Made by a program: the position numbers and the translations under genes. A stretch of 5,323 nucleotides of DNA from Alphaproteobacteria bacterium (GTDB lineage: Bacteria; Pseudomonadota; Alphaproteobacteria; Rhizobiales; Aestuariivirgaceae): the NCBI GenBank assembly GCA_020441605.1, contig JAGRLX010000185.1:1-5323 (forward strand), written 5' to 3'. A model generated the notes under the pieces. The model made no database searches. It saw only the letters and a program-made list of their open reading frames with translations, and had not been told where the DNA came from. Shown one piece after another: positions 1-4,681 of this stretch. Within the stretch, counting starts at the first letter, position 1, and the number at the start of each line of letters is the position of its first letter.

Positions 1-1281
1 GCCCTGCTTCGCCGCATTCTTGATACGGAACTCCACCGGGTCCATGCCGATCTTGCGGGCAAGCTCGTCGACGACGCTCTCGACCGCGAAGGCGGCCGCG
101 GGGGCCGAGGGCGCGCGGTAGGCGGCCGACTTCGGCCGGTTGACCAGGACCTCGTAGCCACGGGTCCGCACGTTCTTGAGATCGTAGCAGGCAAACGAGG
201 TCATCGCGCCAAGTTCGGCCCACATGGAGAGATAGGGACCCGACGCAAAGCGCAGTTCGGCCGTGGCCGCAGTGATGGTGCCATCGTTCTTGACGCCGAT
301 CTTGACGTCGATCGAGGTGGCGCTGGTCGGACCCGAGGCGCGGAACACCTCGTCGCGGGTCATGACGATCTTCACCGGACGATTGGCCTTGCGCGACAGG
401 GCGAGCGCGATCGGCTCGGCCCAGACATGGGTCTTGCCGCCGAAGCCGCCGCCGATTTCCGACGAGGTCACACGCAGCTTCGAGACATCCATGCCGAGCA
501 GCATGGCGCAATGGTTGCGATAGACGAAGTGGCCCTGGGTGCAGACCCAGAGTTCGCCGGTGCCATCGGGGCTGACGCTCGCCACACAGGCGTGCGGCTC
601 GATATAGCCCTGGTGGGACTGCTCGGTCTTGAAGTTGCGCTCGATGATGACATCGGCCTCGGCGAAGCCAGCGTCGACGTCGCCATGGCCGAATTCGGTC
701 TGCTTGGCGATGTTGGACGGCTTCTTCGGCTTGGGCTCGACGCCTTCGGTGAAGCAATTGGCGTGGAGGACCGGCGCCTTGGGCTTCACCGCCTCGTCGA
801 CATCGGTGACGTGGGGCAGGATCTCGTAATCGACCTTGATGAGCTTCAGGGCCTCGCGCGCGGTGCGTGCATCCGTGGCGGCGACAGCGGCCACGGCATG
901 CCCGTCATAGAACACCTTGGTGCGGGCCATGCAATTGTCGAGAATGTCGAACATGCCAGAATCGCCGTTGGTCAGATCCGGCAGGTCGGCGGCGGTGAGC
1001 ACCGCCTTCACACCGGCCAGCTTCTCGGCCTTCGATGTGTCGATCTTCTTGATCCTGGCATGGGGATGGGGCGAGCGCAGGATCTTGCCGACCAACTGGC
1101 CGGGAAGATTGTGGTCGGCGCCATATTTGGCGCGGCCTGTCACCTTGTCGATGCCGTCGGGGCGGAGCGGCCTGGTGCCGACCGACTTGAACGACTGGCG
1201 GGCGAGCGCCGGATCGTGAACCATGGTGGGGCTGGCCGGTTCCTTGGGGTTGGCCAGGGTGTTTTCGGTAAGAGTGACCAT
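1..1281 (-). CDS. Molybdenum hydroxylase large (molybdopterin-binding) subunit, xanthine dehydrogenase/CoxL family, C-terminus cut by window edge
   Basis: Catalytic subunit of a heterotrimeric molybdenum hydroxylase; it would hold the Mo-molybdopterin cofactor and hydroxylate a carbon with water as oxygen source. The frame is open from ATG at 1281 to the left edge, giving 427 residues, about half of the usual 750-800. Residues about 40-155 form the a/b hammerhead domain (DGIDKVTGRAKYG near 42-54, SPHPHARI near 70). The cofactor domain follows, with a glutamine at 249 in CTQGHF where family members have a Mo-proximal Gln, the motif GGGFGGK at 277-283, and the active-site loop AYRAPSAP at 387-394. 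That loop differs from AYRCSFR of true CO dehydrogenase and AYRGAGR of form II proteins. The catalytic Glu near the C-terminus lies outside the window. The start is supported by AGGGGAG 10 nt upstream, inside the end of the preceding gene; an internal Met20 has no such site. It is third in the operon, 5 nt after the iron-sulfur gene. Substrate unknown; family assignment is secure. Confidence 0.93.
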   Translation of the reverse strand, partial: MVTLTENTLANPKEPASPTMVHDPALARQSFKSVGTRPLRPDGIDKVTGRAKYGADHNLPGQLVGKILRSPHPHARIKKIDTSKAEKLAGVKAVLTAADLPDLTNGDSGMFDILDNCMARTKVFYDGHAVAAVAATDARTAREALKLIKVDYEILPHVTDVDEAVKPKAPVLHANCFTEGVEPKPKKPSNIAKQTEFGHGDVDAGFAEADVIIERNFKTEQSHQGYIEPHACVASVSPDGTGELWVCTQGHFVYRNHCAMLLGMDVSKLRVTSSEIGGGFGGKTHVWAEPIALALSRKANRPVKIVMTRDEVFRASGPTSATSIDVKIGVKNDGTITAATAELRFASGPYLSMWAELGAMTSFACYDLKNVRTRGYEVLVNRPKSAAYRAPSAPAAAFAVESVVDELARKIGMDPVEFRIKNAAKQG

Positions 1282-1286
1282 CTGTC

Positions 1287-1760
1287 TTAAGCTCCCCTCA
1301 TGTCCTTGGCGGCGTCCTGGACGGCGCGCACGATCTTGTCATAGCCGGTGCAGCGGCACAGGTTGCCGGCCAAGCCGAAACGGATTTCTTCCTCGCTGGG
1401 ATCCGGGTTCTTGTCGAGCAGCGCCTTGGCGGCGATCAGGAAGCCCGGGGTGCAGACGCCGCACTGGAGGGCGCCGTGATCGAGGAACTTCTGCTGCAGC
1501 GGATGGAGCGTCGCGCCGTCGGCCATGCCTTCGACGGTTTCGACCTCGCGGCCCTCGGCCTCGGCGCCGAGCACCAGGCAGGAGCAGACGAGGCGGCCAT
1601 CGAGCATGACGCTGCAGGCGCCGCAGTCGCCGGTGCCGCAGCCTTCCTTGGCGCCGGTGAGGCCGACGCGATTGCGCAGCGCGTCGAGCAGGGTTTCATC
1701 GCTTTCGCAGGCGAATTCGACCGGATCGCCGTTGATGGTGGTGGATACGAGAACAGCCAT
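1287..1760 (-). CDS. Molybdenum hydroxylase small subunit, two [2Fe-2S] clusters (CoxS-like)
   Basis: Electron-transfer subunit of the molybdenum hydroxylase, passing electrons from the Mo centre to the FAD subunit. It has 157 residues, normal for this family. The N-terminal plant-ferredoxin-type domain binds one cluster through Cys41, Cys46, Cys49 and Cys61 (GCGTGDCGAC around 40-49). The C-terminal helical domain binds the second through Cys100, Cys103, Cys135 and Cys137 (QCGVCTPG and GNLCRCTGY). All eight ligands are present. No signal peptide is visible, so it should be cytoplasmic. The ATG overlaps the stop of the FAD-subunit gene by one base (TAATG), and a strong AGGAGG lies about 7 nt upstream, so translation is probably both coupled and independently initiated. 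Its last codons carry the ribosome binding site of the large-subunit gene. Cys59 is an extra cysteine of no assigned role. Confidence 0.96.
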   Translation of the reverse strand: MAVLVSTTINGDPVEFACESDETLLDALRNRVGLTGAKEGCGTGDCGACSVMLDGRLVCSCLVLGAEAEGREVETVEGMADGATLHPLQQKFLDHGALQCGVCTPGFLIAAKALLDKNPDPSEEEIRFGLAGNLCRCTGYDKIVRAVQDAAKDMRGA

Positions 1761-2620
1761 TATTTTCCTCCTGCGCGCGCGTAGGCGATCTTCGCGGCGC
1801 GTTTTGCCAGCACGGCAGCAACCTTGGTGCGGAATTCGACGGTGCCGCGCTTGTCGTCGATGGGACGGCAGGCGGCGGATGCGGCGGCGCCGAGCTTGTC
1901 GAGCGCCGCGTCATCGAGCTTGGTGCCGATGATCGCCTTGGCGGCGGCGGCAACCAGCAGAACGGTGGGAGCAACCGCGCCAAGCGACACGCGCGCAGCA
2001 GTGATCACACCCTTGGAGTCGATGGTGAGGCTAACGCCAGCGCTCACCACCGCGATATCCATCTCGGTGCGCGGAATGAACCGCAGGTAGGCATCGCCCG
2101 ACTTTGCCGGACGGGCCGGCAGAACGATCGATTCGACGATCTCGCCCTTCTTCAGCGAGGTCTTGCCGGGGCCGACCGGAATGGTTTCGACGGCGACGGT
2201 CCGCTTGCCCTTGGGGCCCTGGATCACGGCCTTGGCGCCGGCGGCAACGAGGGCCGGCACGCTGTCGGCGGCCGGGGAGGCATTGCACAGGTTGCCAGTG
2301 ACGGTGCAGCGGCCCTGGACCTGCTTCGAGCCGATCAGATTGGCGGCCTCGACCACGCCGGGCCACGCCTTTTTCAGGGCCTTGTTCTCACCCATTGCGG
2401 CGCAGGGCACGGCAGCGCCGATCGAGAAGCCGGTGGCGGTCTTCTTGATGTCGCGCATGCCCTTGATGCGCTTGATGTCGACGACGAGATCCGGCTCGAC
2501 GAAGCCTCCCTTCATGCGGGCCAGGAGGTCGGAACCTCCCGCCAGCACATGGGCGCTTCCTTTCGCCTTGGCGAGCAAGGCCACCGCAGCCTTGATCGTT
2601 TCTGGTGCTTGATATTGCAT
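1760..2620 (-). CDS. Molybdenum hydroxylase medium subunit, FAD-binding (CoxM-like)
   Basis: FAD-binding subunit of the molybdenum hydroxylase; it accepts electrons from the [2Fe-2S] subunit and hands them to an external acceptor. The 286 residues match the usual length. The N-terminal FAD domain shows the flavin phosphate-binding motif AGGSDLLARM at 27-36 and the second FAD motif TGNLCNASPAADSVPAL at 108-124. The C-terminal part (about 175-280) fits the CO dehydrogenase flavoprotein C-terminal domain, including YLRFIPRTEMDIAVVSAGV, where the family has a conserved R-x-x-x-D-I core. No insert carrying an Fe-S cluster, as in 4-hydroxybenzoyl-CoA reductase, is seen. The ATG has AGGTGA about 5 nt upstream. 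It is first of the three enzyme genes and its TAA overlaps the next ATG. A candidate promoter lies just upstream, so the three genes may be transcribed apart from the regulator. The protein is lysine-rich at the surface but otherwise ordinary. Confidence 0.95.
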   Translation of the reverse strand: MQYQAPETIKAAVALLAKAKGSAHVLAGGSDLLARMKGGFVEPDLVVDIKRIKGMRDIKKTATGFSIGAAVPCAAMGENKALKKAWPGVVEAANLIGSKQVQGRCTVTGNLCNASPAADSVPALVAAGAKAVIQGPKGKRTVAVETIPVGPGKTSLKKGEIVESIVLPARPAKSGDAYLRFIPRTEMDIAVVSAGVSLTIDSKGVITAARVSLGAVAPTVLLVAAAAKAIIGTKLDDAALDKLGAAASAACRPIDDKRGTVEFRTKVAAVLAKRAAKIAYARAGGK

Positions 2621-2649
2621 TTTTTCACCTGTTCTTGGAAACCCGCGGC

Positions 2650-2678
2650 AGTTTGGTCCAACACCGAAGTCCGGTCAA
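2650..2678 (-). promoter_or_regulatory. Candidate sigma70-type promoter for the three hydroxylase genes
   Basis: Read on the minus strand, TTGACC (2678-2673, five of six to the -35 consensus) is followed after 17 nt by CAAACT (2655-2650, three of six to the -10 consensus). Transcription would start near 2642, leaving a leader of about 20 nt that still contains the AGGTGA ribosome binding site. The short perfect palindrome TTGGTCCAA (2653-2661) overlaps the -10 and could be an operator. The -35 is good and the -10 weak, so this is a proposal only; readthrough from the upstream regulator gene is the alternative. Confidence 0.35.
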
Positions 2679-2690
2679 CTCCTGTGCGCG

Positions 2691-2711
2691 GCAATTCCAT
2701 GCCGGAAATGC
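2691..2711. repeat. Imperfect palindrome upstream of the hydroxylase promoter, possible regulator site
   Basis: GCAATTCC (2691-2698) and GGAAATGC (2704-2711) are inverted copies matching at seven of eight positions around a 5-nt spacer. The centre (2701) is about 59 bp upstream of the predicted transcription start near 2642 and 13 bp upstream of the -35, a usual position for an activator site. No T-run follows on either strand, so it does not look like a terminator. The protein that would bind is not identifiable. Confidence 0.35.
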
Positions 2712-2732
2712 AATACTGGTGGCCACTTGGCC

Positions 2733-3494
2733 CTATGTGGCCTCAAACCGCACGCCGGCTTGCGCCAGCACCTCGGCGAGATCGCCAGGTGGCGCTTTTT
2801 CGCTGATCAGAAGATCAATGTCGGAGAAGCCGCAGACCCTGATCAGGGCGGTGCGCCCAAACTTGCTCGAATCAGTGAGGATGTAGCGGTTGTCGCCGCA
2901 GGACAGGACCATGCGGGCGAACTCAGCTTCGGCCAGATAGTCGTCGGTGGGGCCGGCGAGGGCGTCAAGCGCGCCGATCGAAATGAAGGCGTGACGGACC
3001 CGGAAGGTGGAGACGAACTGCACCGCCGAGGTTCCGAAGGCTGCGCCGTTGTCGCCATTCAATTCGCCGCCCGCCATATAGACCCGGTTGCCGTTGACGG
3101 TCGCCAGGGTGCGGGCGATGTCGGAGGAATTGGTGACCACAGTCAAGTTGCGTTTGCGCAGCAACTCGCGGGCAAAGATCGAGGTGGTAGTGCCGGTGTC
3201 GAGCATCAGGCTGTCGCCATCGCCGATCAGCCGCGCGGCGTGGCGGGCGATCGCCCGCTTGGCCTCGGCATTGACGCGCAGCCGCCGCTCGAAAGGCGCT
3301 TCGCCCACCTGGTGCGGCAAGGCGATGGCGCCGTGCAGCTTCACGATCTCCCCCTTCTCGGCCAGCGGACGGACGTCGCGACGGATTGTCTCTTCGGACA
3401 CGGACAGGACGCCGGCGAGATCGGCAATGGTGATGGTGCCCTTTTCGCGAACCAGTCGAAGAATGTCGGCATGGCGGGGGGTAAGTTGCGGCAT
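2733..3494 (-). CDS. DeoR/GlpR-family transcriptional regulator
   Basis: Cytoplasmic DNA-binding repressor, 253 residues, the normal full length. The N-terminal winged helix-turn-helix covers about 5-57, with the recognition-helix signature VSEETIRRDVRPLAEKG at 32-48 and the wing residues KLHGAIA after it. The C-terminal DeoRC effector domain (about 75-235) shows DTGTTT at 99-104, the family's phosphosugar-type ligand loop, the AGGELN stretch at 141-146, and DSSKFGR at 208-214. These motifs are all intact, so the protein should be able to bind a ligand. Known members mostly respond to sugar phosphates, which is unexpected beside a betaine-type importer and a molybdenum hydroxylase. The gene is divergent from the importer and lies 112 bp upstream of the hydroxylase genes on the same strand, so it most likely controls one or both and itself. 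The start at 3494 gives the complete HTH; the site before it (ACAGGCAG) is weak. Confidence 0.93.
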   Translation of the reverse strand: MPQLTPRHADILRLVREKGTITIADLAGVLSVSEETIRRDVRPLAEKGEIVKLHGAIALPHQVGEAPFERRLRVNAEAKRAIARHAARLIGDGDSLMLDTGTTTSIFARELLRKRNLTVVTNSSDIARTLATVNGNRVYMAGGELNGDNGAAFGTSAVQFVSTFRVRHAFISIGALDALAGPTDDYLAEAEFARMVLSCGDNRYILTDSSKFGRTALIRVCGFSDIDLLISEKAPPGDLAEVLAQAGVRFEAT

Positions 3495-3510
3495 GTGGGA
3501 ATCTGCCTGT

Positions 3511-3532
3511 TTTTTGGGATAACTGCCAAAAA
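3511..3532. repeat. Inverted repeat over the regulator promoter, candidate operator copy 1
   Basis: TTTTTGG (3511-3517) and CCAAAAA (3526-3532) are perfect 7-bp inverted arms with an 8-nt spacer. The element overlaps the proposed -10 and start point of the regulator's promoter, and ends 17 bp from its start codon. A relative lies at 3624-3643, sharing TTTGGG and ACTGCCAAA. Its position fits autorepression by the DeoR-family protein. Binding is inferred from position only. Confidence 0.45.
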
Positions 3533-3558
3533 TTACGCACAGGTAGTCAAATTGTCAC
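3530..3558 (-). promoter_or_regulatory. Candidate promoter of the DeoR-family regulator gene
   Basis: On the minus strand GTGACA (3558-3553, five of six to the -35 consensus) and TAATTT (3535-3530, three of six to the -10 consensus) are 17 nt apart. Transcription would begin near 3523, about 29 nt before the regulator's ATG. The operator-like inverted repeat at 3511-3532 covers the -10 edge and the start point. Confidence 0.35.
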
Positions 3559-3607
3559 GCCAAAATCTGGAAAACCAACGAAATTCAACATGACGCACGG
3601 GTTTGCA

Positions 3608-3636
3608 TTGACAGGCCAGCAAATTTGGGTGGAGAC
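3608..3636 (+). promoter_or_regulatory. Candidate promoter region of the betaine-type transporter genes
   Basis: A perfect -35 hexamer TTGACA lies at 3608-3613. At 16-18 nt spacing no recognisable -10 is found (3631-3636 reads GGAGAC), so either an activator is needed or the real promoter differs. A second TTGACA occurs at 3657-3662, but the nearest TATAAT-like hexamer (CATAAT, 3672-3677) is only 9 nt away, too close to pair with it. The operator-like repeat at 3624-3643 lies immediately downstream of the first hexamer, where a bound repressor would block polymerase. Confidence 0.3.
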
Positions 3637-3643
3637 TGCCAAA
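3624..3643. repeat. Inverted repeat upstream of the transporter gene, candidate operator copy 2
   Basis: TTTGG (3624-3628) and CCAAA (3639-3643) are inverted arms with a 10-nt spacer, and the right part ACTGCCAAA (3635-3643) is identical to 3522-3530 in the copy by the regulator gene. The two centres are about 112 bp apart. The position, between the best -35 hexamer and the binding-protein start, suits repression of the transporter operon. The 2-nt difference in spacer length between the copies weakens the case for one shared binding protein. Confidence 0.38.
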
Positions 3644-3683
3644 CGAGGCGCGGCATTTGACACGCGCCAGCCATAATGATTGC

Positions 3684-3690
3684 GAGGGAG
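3684..3690 (+). promoter_or_regulatory. Ribosome binding site deciding the binding-protein start at 3694
   Basis: GAGGGAG precedes the ATG at 3694; its GAGG part is 6 nt from the start codon. The in-frame ATG at 3676 has no such sequence upstream. Starting at 3694 also gives a cleaner signal peptide, with Arg and Lys residues directly before the hydrophobic stretch. Confidence 0.65.
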
Positions 3691-3693
3691 CAA

Positions 3694-4662
3694 ATGACCA
3701 GATTGTCGCGTTGGAAATCCGCCGTGCTTGCCACGGCTGCCGTTGCAGCCGTCACCTTCAGCCCCGTCACGGCGGGCGCTGTCGAATCCTCCGATCCAAT
3801 CAAGATCGCGCTGTTCGACTGGACGAGCGTCAATATCAACGCCAAGATTCTCGGCGGCATTCTCGAGAAGCTCGGCTACACCGTCGAATACCCGACCGGC
3901 GATTATCTCTCCTCGCTGACCACCGGCCTGACCACGGGCGACCTGACGCTTGGCGTCGAGTTCTGGGATACGACCGCCGGCGAAGCCATGGCGGCCTCAG
4001 AGGCCACCGGCCAGACCGAACGTCTCGGCACGCTCGGCCCCAAGGCCAAGGAAGAGTGGTGGTATCCGCTCTACATGAAAGAGAAATGCCCCGGCCTGCC
4101 GAACTGGGAAGCGCTCAAGGATCCAAAATGCGCCGAGGCCTTCTCGACGCCCGAGACCGCGCCCAACGGCCGCTATGTCGGCGGCCCGGTGACCTGGGAA
4201 GGCTTTGACGACGAGCGTGTCGAGGCGCTGGGTCTGCCCTTCACGGTGATCCATGCCGGCACCGACGCGGCGATGTTCGCCGAACTCGACTCCGCCTATC
4301 AGCGCAAGGCGCCGGTGATGGTGTGGGTCTACTCGCCGCATTGGGCACCCGCCAAGTATGAGGGCGAATGGGTCGAATTCCCGCAGTACACCAAGGAGTG
4401 CTACGAGGATCCAAAGTGGGGCAGCAATCCTGACAAGGCCTATGATTGCGGCAAGCCCTTCGGTGAGATCTGGAAATTCGCCTGGGGTGGCATGAAGGAC
4501 AAGTGGCCGGTCGCCTACAAGGTCGCCAAGGCCTATCAGATCGACGTCAACGAACTCAACGCCATGTCGGGCCAGGTCGACCTCGACGGCAAGACCATCG
4601 AAGAGGTCGCGGCGGCCTGGGTGGAAGCCAACGAAGCCAAGTGGAAGGCCTGGGCGCAATAA
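3694..4662 (+). CDS. Betaine-class ABC transporter periplasmic substrate-binding protein (ProX/OpuAC family)
   Basis: Periplasmic receptor that captures a small cationic or zwitterionic amine, such as glycine betaine, proline betaine, choline or an N-oxide, and delivers it to an ABC importer. From 3694 it has 322 residues. Residues 1-29 form a signal peptide: Arg3, Arg6 and Lys8, a hydrophobic core at 10-22, and likely cleavage after AGA at 27-29. The mature part is one OpuAC-type domain beginning IKIALFDWTSVN at 36-47. It is very rich in tryptophan (16 in 293 residues). Trp43, Trp91 (EFWDTT), Trp122-Trp123 (EEWWYPLY), Trp168 and Trp217 (VYSPHW) are candidates for the aromatic cage that holds quaternary nitrogen in this family. 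Four cysteines (132, 146, 236, 252) could form two disulfides in the periplasm. The gene heads an operon with an ATPase gene 19 nt downstream and is divergent from the regulator. The alternative start at 3676 adds six residues. Family is clear; substrate is not, and a TmoX-like trimethylamine N-oxide role is possible. Confidence 0.92.
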   Translation: MTRLSRWKSAVLATAAVAAVTFSPVTAGAVESSDPIKIALFDWTSVNINAKILGGILEKLGYTVEYPTGDYLSSLTTGLTTGDLTLGVEFWDTTAGEAMAASEATGQTERLGTLGPKAKEEWWYPLYMKEKCPGLPNWEALKDPKCAEAFSTPETAPNGRYVGGPVTWEGFDDERVEALGLPFTVIHAGTDAAMFAELDSAYQRKAPVMVWVYSPHWAPAKYEGEWVEFPQYTKECYEDPKWGSNPDKAYDCGKPFGEIWKFAWGGMKDKWPVAYKVAKAYQIDVNELNAMSGQVDLDGKTIEEVAAAWVEANEAKWKAWAQ

Positions 4663-4681
4663 GCGCCGCGGAGTTGGATGC

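Larger units (their letters stand above)
3590..3676 (+). other. Possible 28-residue upstream reading frame ending TAATG, weakly supported
   Basis: An ATG at 3590 opens a 28-codon frame whose TAA (3674-3676) overlaps the upstream in-frame ATG (3676) of the binding-protein gene by one base, the arrangement typical of translational coupling. No Shine-Dalgarno sequence precedes it, and the best promoter hexamer (3608-3613) lies inside it, so a transcript from that promoter would lack its start. It is recorded because the overlap is exact, but it may well be chance. Confidence 0.12.

Noticed and set aside
427..1290. 287-codon open frame on the plus strand
   Set aside because: It is antisense to the Mo-subunit gene, which has clear family motifs in the other strand. 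Long antisense frames are common in GC-rich DNA, and the translation has no recognisable domain.
1..2620. Aerobic carbon monoxide dehydrogenase (coxMSL)
   Set aside because: Gene order fits, but the active-site loop lacks the Cys that bridges Mo and Cu (AYRAPSAP instead of AYRCSFR).
2721..2742. GGCCAC/GTGGCC inverted repeat at the end of the regulator gene as a terminator
   Set aside because: Only 6-bp arms with a 10-nt loop, overlapping the stop codon, and no T-run downstream in the direction of transcription.
2727..3593. 288-codon open frame on the plus strand
   Set aside because: It runs opposite the whole DeoR-family gene; low-complexity G/V/D-rich translation with no motif and no convincing ribosome binding site.
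3591..3607. Sigma54 promoter upstream of the transporter (TTGCA at 3603-3607)
   Set aside because: The required GG at the -24 position is absent; the bases there read AC.
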